Source: Aphanothece sacrum FPU1 | Lineage (GTDB): Bacteria > Cyanobacteriota > Cyanobacteriia > Cyanobacteriales > Microcystaceae | DNA: 64,000 bases | Direction: 5' to 3' | Assembly (NCBI RefSeq): GCF_003864295.1 | Contig: NZ_BDQK01000005.1 | Coordinates: 62,001-126,000, forward strand | In this document: positions 37,597 to 45,859 of the stretch, piece after piece | Layout of the letters: each line of letters starts with the position of its first letter | Position numbering within the stretch: the first letter of the stretch is position 1 | The notes under the pieces: model-generated | Database searches by the model: none | Told to the model about the DNA's origin: nothing | What the model saw: only the letters and a program-made list of their open reading frames with translations | Translations under genes and position numbers: made by a program

Positions 37597-39255
37597 ATGT
37601 CTCTAATCAAAACCTTACCCCCAGAGGTGGTTAACCTCATTGCTGCTGGAGAAGTCATTGACTCTTTAGCAGCAGTTGTACGAGAATTAATAGAAAATGC
37701 CCTAGATGCTCAAGCTACTCGCATTACAATTGCTTTATTTCCTGAGATCTGGCGCGTTACAGTCACGGATAATGGTCAAGGAATGGCTTTATCTGACTTA
37801 CGCAACTGTGCTAAACCCCATACTACCAGCAAAATTAAGCATTTAGATGATCTCGGAAAAATTACCAGTTTGGGATTCCGAGGGGAAGCTTTACATAGTT
37901 TAACTCAAGTTGCTGACTTAAGCATTAGCAGTCGCTGTGCAACTGAAGACAATAATATGGGATGGTTTCTTCATTATAATGCTCAAGGGGAACCTCAATC
38001 ACAGAAACCGATTTCTATTGCACCAGGAAGTATTATTACGGTAGATAATCTTTTTGGTAAAATGCCTGTACGTCGTCAAGGTTTACCTAATATTTCGAGC
38101 CAACTCAAAGGGGTACAAACGATTATTGAAAATATGGCTTTGTGTCATCCTAATATTACTTGCAAAGTGCTACAAAATGAGCGAATATGGCTTAATCTTA
38201 GTCCGGGAAAAACTGCTCAACATATTTTACCCCAACTCTTGAAAAGGATTCATTTTAATGATCTACAATTTGTTGAACAAGAAGTAGAAAATTTCCCTAA
38301 CTCTAAGATTGAGTTATTATTAGGATTACCAGATCGTTGTCATCGAGGAAAAGCTGATTGGGTTAAAGTAGGAATTAATGGACGCATCGTGCGATCGCTT
38401 GTTTTAGAACAAACTATTTTAACTGCTTTTAGTCGAACTTTGCCTAAAGATAGGTTTCCCGTTTGTTTTATTCATCTACAAATATGTCCGAGTCAAATTG
38501 ATTGGAATCGTCATCCTGCTAAAGTAGAAATTTATCTTAATTCTTTGGATCTTTGGCAAGATAAAATTTCTCAGATTATTGAAAAAGGTTTGATTTTATC
38601 TCCTCATAATCTTTCGGTAATGGCTCAGAATGAAAGGGTTAGCAAATTATTAAAAGTTTCAGAAGCCAAAGGAAATTATCAAGTTAATTCTCAAGTTTCT
38701 GATGAAAGTGGATTAATTGAATTAAAAGCAGTCGGTCAAGTTAATCATACTTATATTGTAGCAGAACATTCTAATGGATTATGGTTAATAGAACAACATA
38801 TTGCTCACGAAAGAGTTTTATATGAAAATTTACAAGATAAGTGGGAATTAGAACAAATAAAAACTCCAATTATTTTAACTAAATTATCAAGTGAACAAGT
38901 GGAACAATTAGAGAAAATTGGCTTAGAAATTGATCGATTTGGAGAACAAAACTGGGCGATTCGTACCGTACCTAAATTATTAGCAAAAAGAGAAGATTGT
39001 CAAGCCGCTTTATTAGAATTAAGTTTAGGAGGCGACTTACAAACTGCACAAGTTGCTCTTGCTTGTCGAAGTGCTATTCGCAATGGAACTGAGATGAATT
39101 TATCAGCTATGCAAGACCTTGTAAATAAGTGGAAAAATACCCGTAATCCTCATACTTGTCCTCATGGTAGACCAATATATTTATCGTTAGAAGAATCATC
39201 TCTAGCCCTTTTTTTTCGTCGTCATCGGGTCATTGGTAAAAGTCATGGAATTTAA
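37597..39255 (+). CDS. mutL: DNA mismatch repair endonuclease MutL
   Basis: 552 residues. GHKL ATPase motifs: RELIENALDAQA, VTDNGQGM, LGFRGEALHS. C-terminal endonuclease-type motifs: EQHIAHERVLYE, ACRSAIRNG and CPHGRPIYL. The first motif starts with Glu rather than the common Asp. MutL links MutS mismatch recognition to strand cleavage. The N-terminus KTLPPEVVNLIAAGEV is canonical, supporting the start. It begins 9 nt after a palindromic repeat. Confidence 0.95.
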   Translation: MSLIKTLPPEVVNLIAAGEVIDSLAAVVRELIENALDAQATRITIALFPEIWRVTVTDNGQGMALSDLRNCAKPHTTSKIKHLDDLGKITSLGFRGEALHSLTQVADLSISSRCATEDNNMGWFLHYNAQGEPQSQKPISIAPGSIITVDNLFGKMPVRRQGLPNISSQLKGVQTIIENMALCHPNITCKVLQNERIWLNLSPGKTAQHILPQLLKRIHFNDLQFVEQEVENFPNSKIELLLGLPDRCHRGKADWVKVGINGRIVRSLVLEQTILTAFSRTLPKDRFPVCFIHLQICPSQIDWNRHPAKVEIYLNSLDLWQDKISQIIEKGLILSPHNLSVMAQNERVSKLLKVSEAKGNYQVNSQVSDESGLIELKAVGQVNHTYIVAEHSNGLWLIEQHIAHERVLYENLQDKWELEQIKTPIILTKLSSEQVEQLEKIGLEIDRFGEQNWAIRTVPKLLAKREDCQAALLELSLGGDLQTAQVALACRSAIRNGTEMNLSAMQDLVNKWKNTRNPHTCPHGRPIYLSLEESSLALFFRRHRVIGKSHGI

Positions 39256-39468
39256 GGGAATAAAAACTCTAGCATTACTCTTATGGCCTTATTTTACCAT
39301 AAGATTGCGCTTTGCGCGTTTATTTGTTGTAGGAGTTACGCACCGTAACGGAATAATAAGGGTTTGAGATTGTTTCCATATTTAAGGTAAAAAAATCTGG
39401 AATTAATTGTATTCCCCTTGAAGACTTAACGCAGGAGAACATTCATCTATTTTAAAGGAGTTAAAACC

Positions 39469-41142
39469 TTGAATAAACCAGATAAACCAACTAGACCAGC
39501 ACAGACACCTGACTTGTCTGTTAAATTCAAACAAGTAGATTTACCTGATAGTGTTGATTTCGGCGCTCTGGGCCAGGCAGAAATCGTCATTAAGAATGAT
39601 GGTAAAGCCACCGCGACAGGCCCCGTTACCATTAAACTTTATGCCTCAACTGATGGAGAACTTGGCAAGAATGATGTGTTGCTTAGCACCACAGTTGAAA
39701 ACCTGAATTTAGCAAAAGGTAAATCAACAAATCTTACTATAGATTACGCAAATAATACCTCCGCGATCGCACCAGGTTCGTATCATATCATTGCTAAAGT
39801 TGACACAGAAAACCAAATTATAGAAAGCAATGAAGACAATAACATAGCGAGCAAATTGGTATCTGCTCCTAATACTGATGTTGTACTAGATTGGCAAGCA
39901 GTTGCTCTTAATGCCATTCAAGCTGAAGGAAAAGCAGGAAGAGGGGTTGCTCCTACGGTGGGATCTCGTTTATTAGCAACCTTTTCCACCGCCATTCATG
40001 ACACAGTACAAGCCTTTGAGAATACTTTTCAACACTATAAGGTAGATACTGTCGCACCTGTAGGCGCATGCTTAGAAGCGGCTGTGGTTGGTGCTGCTTA
40101 CCGCGTTCTCTCCACTCAGTTAGGGCCAGCAGCCTTAAAGTTAATCGATGAACAAAGAGACGCATCTTTAAAGGAGATCAAAGATCGTCCTATTGCTGAA
40201 ACCATAGGATATGCCTTTGGTCAATCGATAGCTGATCAAATCATAGCTTCACGGGCTAATGATGGGGCTAATAATACCGACCCTTATGTACCTCCAACAG
40301 GAGATTATGTCTGGAAACCCGATGCCCCTAATTTCGCTGCTCTTGGCCCTAAATGGGGACAAGTAATTCCTTGGGCTATTCCTTTTAATGCCAACGACCC
40401 CACTAATTCCTTTGCTCCCGATGGACTCGATGGAACTCCCACTAATAATCCTAACCTGTATGCAACAGAAATTGAGGAAGTGCGTCAAGTGGGTGGACTG
40501 GCAAATACGGATGTTACTACTCTAACCCGGACTCCTGACCAAACGGAACTAGCGGTTTTCTGGGCTTATGATCGGCCTGATACCTTCCGTCCCTATGGAC
40601 AATTAAGTCAAATTGCTCAAGAGGTGGCAGTACGCGAAGGTAACTCTCTAGCTGAAAATGCTCGTTTATTTGCGGCTTTAAACGTTGCTTTAGCTGATGC
40701 GGCCATCGTTGCTTGGGATGCTAAATATGATTATACTCAGCCCCGTCCCGATGATGTAATTGCTGGCGGAATCGCCCTTAATGATGGCATTGCTTCTACT
40801 ATCCATGATCCCAACTGGAAACCTTTACTCGGTTCGACTCCTCCCTTCCCTGATTATATTTCAGGTCACTCCACCTTTGGCGGTGCATTTGCTGGAGTTT
40901 TAACTAATCTCGTCGGAGATAACTACGCTTTTGATGCAGTTTCCCAAGAATTACCAGGAGTCGTTCGTAGCTTTAACAGTTTCTATGAAGCTGGGGTTGA
41001 AGATGCGGTTAGCCGTGTTTATGGCGGTGTTCACGTCCGTGAGGCTTCAGTTACTGATGCGGTTCCCACAGGATATAATATTGGAGAATATGTTGCGACC
41101 AACTTCTTTCAAGCTATAACTGATCATACTGTTGTTGTCTAG
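39469..41142 (+). CDS. CARDB + vanadium haloperoxidase/PAP2-like protein
   Basis: 557 residues. Residues about 12-130 form a CARDB/Ig-like domain (EIVIKNDGKATATGPVTIKL, NQIIESNEDNNIAS). The rest resembles bacterial vanadium-dependent haloperoxidase/PAP2 proteins: a helical region, YTQPRPDDVIAGG, the phosphatase-type PDYISGHSTFGGAFAG, and RVYGGVHVREA with the candidate axial His. No signal peptide is evident. The TTG start is supported by AAGGAG 8 nt upstream and no nearby ATG. Substrate unknown. Confidence 0.78.
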   Translation: MNKPDKPTRPAQTPDLSVKFKQVDLPDSVDFGALGQAEIVIKNDGKATATGPVTIKLYASTDGELGKNDVLLSTTVENLNLAKGKSTNLTIDYANNTSAIAPGSYHIIAKVDTENQIIESNEDNNIASKLVSAPNTDVVLDWQAVALNAIQAEGKAGRGVAPTVGSRLLATFSTAIHDTVQAFENTFQHYKVDTVAPVGACLEAAVVGAAYRVLSTQLGPAALKLIDEQRDASLKEIKDRPIAETIGYAFGQSIADQIIASRANDGANNTDPYVPPTGDYVWKPDAPNFAALGPKWGQVIPWAIPFNANDPTNSFAPDGLDGTPTNNPNLYATEIEEVRQVGGLANTDVTTLTRTPDQTELAVFWAYDRPDTFRPYGQLSQIAQEVAVREGNSLAENARLFAALNVALADAAIVAWDAKYDYTQPRPDDVIAGGIALNDGIASTIHDPNWKPLLGSTPPFPDYISGHSTFGGAFAGVLTNLVGDNYAFDAVSQELPGVVRSFNSFYEAGVEDAVSRVYGGVHVREASVTDAVPTGYNIGEYVATNFFQAITDHTVVV

Positions 41143-41269
41143 ACAAAAATAGACAATGTCTAGTGGGAAAAGACAATGCCTAATTGATTGCTTGACTTTT
41201 TTTGCCAATTAAGATTATTTAGACAAACTACGGACTTGCATTCTGAGTTTTGCCTAAAAAATTAAGACA

Positions 41270-41296
41270 GACGCTGTTTACAGCGTCTTTTTCATA
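41270..41296 (+). terminator. Rho-independent terminator
   Basis: GACGCTG and CAGCGTC form a stem with loop TTTA followed by TTTTTC, about 130 bp after the haloperoxidase-like gene. Confidence 0.85.
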
Positions 41297-41390
41297 TTAA
41301 TGAGTAAATATAAGAGTAAGCTGAGACGAATATGAAAATTTAGATTTCCCTTACTCCCCTTACCGAATGCGGGGAACGAGCTATCCTAAT

Positions 41391-41449
41391 ATTCCACATA
41401 TAGAGTAACCATTCCGAAATAAACGGGGAAATTACACCATATCTGTGGT
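41391..41449 (+). promoter_or_regulatory. Candidate pair of NrdR boxes upstream of nrdA
   Basis: ATTCCACATATAGAGT (41391-41406) and ACACCATATCTGTGGT (41434-41449) each match about 11 of 16 positions of the NrdR-box consensus I recall. They are 43 bp apart, close to four helical turns, as paired NrdR sites are. Position about 80-140 bp upstream of the nrdA start fits. No nrdR is in the window. Moderate evidence only. Confidence 0.4.
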
Positions 41450-41530
41450 ATAACCGAAAAGTGTCCTTATTGAAATTGACTCCCAAGTCAATGATCTTTT
41501 AGTACAGAAACTTAGTTCTCAGTAGTGTAA

Positions 41531-43843
41531 ATGATGCAACCGACAGTCCTCACCTCACCCCATCAAACCAATCTTGGAGACACACACATCCCTCATTCTG
41601 GCCACCCTTCACAGCTAGGAACAAATAAAATTCAAGTGATTCGACGGGATGGTTCTTGGACTGCCCTTAATATCGGCAAAATTCGCACTGTAGTTGACTG
41701 GGCCTGTGCAGGACGAGATATTAATACCATAGCACTAGAAGCCGGATTAACAACTCGTTTACGTGATGGCATCACCACTAGAGAAATCCAGGATAACTTA
41801 ATTAACTGCGCTTTGGAAATGTGTAGTCCCGAAGAACCAGACTGGCGTTATGTTGCGGGTAGATTACACATTTGGAGTCTTTGGAAAGATACCTTAGTGA
41901 GTCGGGGTTATCAGTACGGAAATTATGAAACCACTGTCAGGACTAAGGTAGAGAACGAAAGCTACGATAAACGTCTCTTAACCTATTCTACGGCAGAATT
42001 ACGCGAAGCAGGTTCCTGGATTAATTCTGACTGGGATACTGATTATGACTATGCTGGGGCTGTACTGTTGACCAGTCGCTACCTATTACCTCAAGAATTG
42101 CCTCAAGAAGCAATCTTAACCTGTTCTTTATTATTGGCCTCCGTAGAAACTCCTGAAAATCGTCTACCTTGGGCGAGGCATTTTTACGAAGCCATTGGCA
42201 GTCGTAAAGTGTCTCTAGCTACACCAATTTTGGCTAATTTACGGGTTCCGGGCGGGTCGTTGACCAGTTGCTTTATTTTGTCGGTTGATGACAGCTTAGA
42301 GAGCATTTTTCAAGAGATTACCAATACGGCGAGAATCTCTAAAAATGGCGGCGGTGTGGGGGTCAATGTCAGTCGTATCCGCGCTACCGGAAGTTGGGTG
42401 ATGGGGAAACCTAACGCTTCTGGGGGGATTATTCCTTGGATTAAACTCTTAAATGATACCGCGATCGCAGTTAATCAAGGGGGAAGACGGGCCGGGGCCG
42501 TCACCGTTGGGGTGGATATTTGGCATTTAGATGTGCCTGAATTTTTGGAAATGCAGACCGAAAATGGGGATCAAAGACGCAAAGCTTATGATGTGTTTCC
42601 TCAGTTAATTTTAACAGATGAATTCATGCGTCGAGTGGAAAATAAGCAAGAATGGACATTAATTGATCCTTATGAAGTTCGTAAAAATTTAGGGATTGAA
42701 TTAGCCCAATTATGGGGTGAAAAGTTTGAAGAAGCTTATCGTTTAATAGAATTAGAATTAGGCAGAAGAATTACCCTGTATAAACGAGTGAATGCCCGTG
42801 AATTGTTTAAGACAATCATGCGATCGCAGGTGGAAACTGGGATGCCCTATTTAGCTTTTAAGGATACAATAAATAGAGCAAATCCTAATAAGCACGTCGG
42901 TTATATTCCTGGTGTTAATCTTTGTACTGAGAGCTTCTCAAATGTGTCTCCAGGGAAACATAGTCATTGTTGTAATTTAGTAAGTATAAATTTAGCAAAT
43001 ATTGAGGATCAAGAAATTGATTATTTATGTAAAATAGCAGTTCGTATTCTCGATAATACGATTGATATTACTCATCCTCCTTTTGAAGATGCAAAACGTC
43101 ATAATAATGAATATCGCACCATTGGGGTTGGTTGTATGGGGTTAGCAGATTGGTTAGCTAAGAAGCGTTTAACCTACGATAACCTAACACAAATTAGTCA
43201 ATTATTTGAAGAAGTTGGTTATTGGTGTACTCAATCTTCTATGGAGTTAGCGAAGGAAAGAGGTGCCTATAATGCTTTTCCAGGAAGTGATTGGAGTTTA
43301 GGTAAATTAATAGGATCAAAACCTGTTGAATGGTTCTTAGAAAATGCTTCTAAAAAAGAACGTTGGTTAACTTTATCAGAAGATATTAAGACTTACGGTA
43401 TTCGTAACTCCCATATTACCGCGATCGCCCCTAATACTTCTTCATCATTAGTGCAAGGTTGTACGGCGAGTATTCTTCCGGTTTATAGTCGTTTCTTCTA
43501 TGATAAATGGGCTAAAGGTACGGTTCCTATTGCCCCTCCATTTATTAATGATTCTTTCTGGTTTTATCCTGAAAATAAGACCTTAGATCAACAAAAAGTC
43601 GTTAAAGCTGTAGCAACAATTCAACAGTGGATAGATACAGGAATTTCTATGGAATTGTTGTTTAATTTGAATCAAGGGGTTTACTTCCCAAATGAACCGG
43701 AACGGTGTTTAACAGCTAAGGATATTTTTGATAGTTTGATGTTAGCTTGGAAAGAAGGTTGTAAGGCAATTTATTACGTCAGAACTGTACAAAAAGACGA
43801 TTTTAAAGAGTCTGATAGTAGTTGTACTGCTTGTGCTAATTAA
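41531..43843 (+). CDS. nrdA: Ribonucleoside-diphosphate reductase, alpha subunit (class I)
   Basis: 770 residues. An N-terminal ATP-cone (IQVIRRDGSWTALNIGKIR) gives allosteric activity control. Active-site residues: the first redox Cys in LTSCFILSVDD, the radical Cys in GVNLCTESF with flanking Asn and Glu, and the partner Cys in HCCNLVSINLAN. The C-terminal shuttle pair is SSCTACAN. It makes deoxyribonucleotides together with NrdB. No intein or intron is seen in this gene. nrdB begins about 2 kb downstream, after inserted accessory genes. Confidence 0.96.
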   Translation: MMQPTVLTSPHQTNLGDTHIPHSGHPSQLGTNKIQVIRRDGSWTALNIGKIRTVVDWACAGRDINTIALEAGLTTRLRDGITTREIQDNLINCALEMCSPEEPDWRYVAGRLHIWSLWKDTLVSRGYQYGNYETTVRTKVENESYDKRLLTYSTAELREAGSWINSDWDTDYDYAGAVLLTSRYLLPQELPQEAILTCSLLLASVETPENRLPWARHFYEAIGSRKVSLATPILANLRVPGGSLTSCFILSVDDSLESIFQEITNTARISKNGGGVGVNVSRIRATGSWVMGKPNASGGIIPWIKLLNDTAIAVNQGGRRAGAVTVGVDIWHLDVPEFLEMQTENGDQRRKAYDVFPQLILTDEFMRRVENKQEWTLIDPYEVRKNLGIELAQLWGEKFEEAYRLIELELGRRITLYKRVNARELFKTIMRSQVETGMPYLAFKDTINRANPNKHVGYIPGVNLCTESFSNVSPGKHSHCCNLVSINLANIEDQEIDYLCKIAVRILDNTIDITHPPFEDAKRHNNEYRTIGVGCMGLADWLAKKRLTYDNLTQISQLFEEVGYWCTQSSMELAKERGAYNAFPGSDWSLGKLIGSKPVEWFLENASKKERWLTLSEDIKTYGIRNSHITAIAPNTSSSLVQGCTASILPVYSRFFYDKWAKGTVPIAPPFINDSFWFYPENKTLDQQKVVKAVATIQQWIDTGISMELLFNLNQGVYFPNEPERCLTAKDIFDSLMLAWKEGCKAIYYVRTVQKDDFKESDSSCTACAN

Positions 43844-43945
43844 TAGGTAAGGTGGGCAATGTCCACTTCTGGGTATTTATGTACCCTACAAAATTTTCAT
43901 AATTCCTTTTATAATAGTAGTTTTGCTATTATTTTAGAGGGAACT

Positions 43946-44380
43946 ATGAATCAAAATTTATATGATAGAGATTATTTACTATGGTTAGAGAAGACAGTAC
44001 AATTATTAACAGATGGAAAGTTAAAAGAGTTAGATATTCCCAATTTAATAGAGGAAATAAAAGATATGGGAATTAGTCAAAAAAAAGCACTTAAAAGTAA
44101 CTTAAAAGTTATATTTTGGCATTTGCTAAAATATAAATATCAACCCGAAAAACGATCAAATAGTTGGTTATCTACTCTATTTGAACATCGAGATAGACTA
44201 GAAGAAGATTTTGCAGATAGTCCCAGTTTAAAACCTTTTTTTCTAGAAAATTTTGAACAATGCTATCAAAAAGCAAGAAAACAAGCATCAATTGAAACAG
44301 GTTTATCTATAGAAACGTTTCCGATAAACTGTCCTTTTACTCCTGAACAAGTTCTTGATTCTGAATATTTACCTGAATAA
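43946..44380 (+). CDS. DUF29 family protein
   Basis: 144 residues. DUF29 pattern: YDRDYLLWLEKTVQLLTDGKLKELD, IPNLIEEIKDMG, LKVIFWHLLKYKYQPEKR and SWLSTLFEHRDRLEEDF. A common, uncharacterised cyanobacterial family. The ATG at 43946 has AGAGG upstream; the frame is open to 43859. It is the first gene of the island between nrdA and nrdB. A shorter broken DUF29 copy ends that island. Confidence 0.82.
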   Translation: MNQNLYDRDYLLWLEKTVQLLTDGKLKELDIPNLIEEIKDMGISQKKALKSNLKVIFWHLLKYKYQPEKRSNSWLSTLFEHRDRLEEDFADSPSLKPFFLENFEQCYQKARKQASIETGLSIETFPINCPFTPEQVLDSEYLPE

Positions 44381-44576
44381 AATTAGGAATATTTTCAGAA
44401 GATATTAGTTCTAATTTTTCTTTTAAATCTTCAGCAGTTCTCGTTGCTAATAATATATTTTTAGCAATCATTTGGATTACTAAATCATCGATAGATTCTT
44501 CTGTGAGTTCAGCGAGATTTTCTAATTGTTTAAATAAGGATTCAGAGATTTCTATGTTTAAATGTCTGGTTTTCAT
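44337..44576 (-). CDS. Small ribbon-helix-helix-like protein (possible antitoxin)
   Basis: About 79 residues: a strand-like start (MKTRHLNIEIS), then helices ESLFKQLENLAELTEESIDDLVIQMIAKNIL. This resembles small RHH antitoxins. No toxin gene follows on this strand. The 3' end overlaps the DUF29 gene end by 44 nt. The start may instead be 44600. Family assignment is tentative. Confidence 0.45.
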   Translation of the reverse strand: MKTRHLNIEISESLFKQLENLAELTEESIDDLVIQMIAKNILLATRTAEDLKEKLELISSENIPNFIQVNIQNQELVQE

Positions 44577-44700
44577 ACTTTTATTTTCTTTTTTTGACAT
44601 AGATTATTATATTGTAACAACATTCTATGTTATCCTTTTAGTAAAGTTTACATTAAAAAGTTAACTACCATTCATTAAAATATATTGATTAACAGAATAT

Positions 44701-44778
44701 CTACAACAGTTGAACGCGATCTCCTGAAGCTAAGGTTTCGAGATAATTCAAATATCCTAATCGGTCAATTAAATCATG
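44701..44778 (-). pseudogene. Short C-terminal gene remnant
   Basis: The minus strand reads HDLIDRLGYLNYLETLASGD then RVQLL and a stop. It looks coding, but an in-frame stop lies just upstream. It is probably a remnant of a gene replaced by its neighbour. Confidence 0.3.
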
Positions 44779-45018
44779 AAATTTGAACTATTTACGAGAG
44801 TTGCCTTAAAAGAAGATTTACCAAACTATAAATTATGTCGAGGAGATGTAGCAACCATTGTCGAATATCATCCCGTTAAAAATGGAGAAGATGGTTATAG
44901 TCTTGAAGTTTTTAATGCTGTGGAAGAAACCATTGCTGTTGTTACTGTTGCTGAATCACAGATTGAGTCTTTAATGAATAATGAAGTGCTTCATGTTAGA
45001 GTTTTAGAATCAGCTTAA
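44776..45018 (+). CDS. DUF4926 family protein
   Basis: 80 residues with the DUF4926 pattern: FTRVALKEDLPNYKLCRGDVATIVEYHP, then GYSLEVFNAVEETIAVVTVAESQIE. Such small proteins often sit beside toxin-antitoxin genes; function unknown. It belongs to the island between nrdA and nrdB. Confidence 0.78.
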   Translation: MKFELFTRVALKEDLPNYKLCRGDVATIVEYHPVKNGEDGYSLEVFNAVEETIAVVTVAESQIESLMNNEVLHVRVLESA

Positions 45019-45085
45019 AAAAGTTAATCTAAAAAATTATGTATATTGGTATTAGTAAACCTATTAAAGATAAAGAGGTAATAAA

Positions 45086-45460
45086 ATGGCGAAAAACACA
45101 GGTAAAGGCTACCATCATGGTTCTCTGGACAAAAGTAGCCCAGCTTATAACCCAAAAACCGAGCAATGGGCTAAGCGTGATGCTGAAACAGGACGTTTTA
45201 TGGATGTTGAGCAAAACGGGGAACCCTTTAAAAGCATTCGTAATCTCAAAACCTCTCTTAATGAATATTTAGAACAGTTATCTGAAACAAACTTACAAAT
45301 TGCTTATCAATTTATTGCTGATTTAGTAGAAAAAGAAAGAGAAGAAGCCACAGTAGAGTTATTAGAAATTCCTGATTTATTAGAAGATATAGAGTTAGCT
45401 AAACAAGATATTGCTCAAGGGGAATTAACAGATTGGCGAGAAATTAGACAAGATGTATAA
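45086..45460 (+). CDS. Antitoxin fused to a small YNPKT/TGRFMD-type domain
   Basis: 124 residues. The N-terminal ~50 residues (YNPKTEQWAKRDAETGRFMD, EPFKSIRN) resemble a widespread stand-alone small protein family. The C-terminal half ends with LLEDIELAKQDIAQGELTDW, typical of antitoxins paired with RelE toxins. Its stop overlaps the toxin start by 8 nt, so translation is probably coupled. The fusion is unusual. It should bind and inhibit the next gene product. Confidence 0.65.
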   Translation: MAKNTGKGYHHGSLDKSSPAYNPKTEQWAKRDAETGRFMDVEQNGEPFKSIRNLKTSLNEYLEQLSETNLQIAYQFIADLVEKEREEATVELLEIPDLLEDIELAKQDIAQGELTDWREIRQDV

Positions 45461-45719
45461 AGTTGTTTTAACGAAGAAGGCTAAGGCTTTTTATACTAAT
45501 GCTGATCCCCTCTTGGCTAAAAAACTGGCTAGAAGCTTTGAGATTTTAGAACAAACACCATCCTTACATCCTAATATTAAGGTTCTCAAAGGTAGGTTAA
45601 AAGGATATTATCGTTATCGTATCGGAGATTATCGAATCATTTATGAAATTGACCATCAGACAATTCAAGTGATTGTTGTTAAAATTGCCCATCGAAGTAA
45701 AATTCATGAAAAGGAATGA
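45453..45719 (+). CDS. RelE/ParE-family toxin
   Basis: 88 residues. The RelE fold signature is visible: YKVVLTKKAKAFYTNADP, IKVLKGRLKGYYRYRIGDYRIIYEID and VIVVKIAHRSKIHE. It is probably a ribosome-dependent mRNA interferase. It overlaps the preceding antitoxin gene and is in turn overlapped by the ATG of a broken DUF29 gene. Confidence 0.85.
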   Translation: MYKVVLTKKAKAFYTNADPLLAKKLARSFEILEQTPSLHPNIKVLKGRLKGYYRYRIGDYRIIYEIDHQTIQVIVVKIAHRSKIHEKE

Positions 45720-45826
45720 TGACTCAAGTCTTATATGATAAGGACTACCATCTTTGGTTACAAGAAACTGTACAATTCTTAAAAGAGGGTAAATTAACAG
45801 CTTTTAAAGCAAAAAACATTGTATAA
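45719..45826 (+). pseudogene. DUF29 N-terminal fragment
   Basis: 35 residues: VLYDKDYHLWLQETVQFLKEG then KLTAFKA. It matches the start of DUF29 proteins, including the gene at 43946, then stops. The remaining ~100 residues are missing. It ends 34 bp before the nrdB start. Confidence 0.7.
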
Positions 45827-45859
45827 TGCAAAAATAAACCTGAGAAATAAAGTCAAAAA

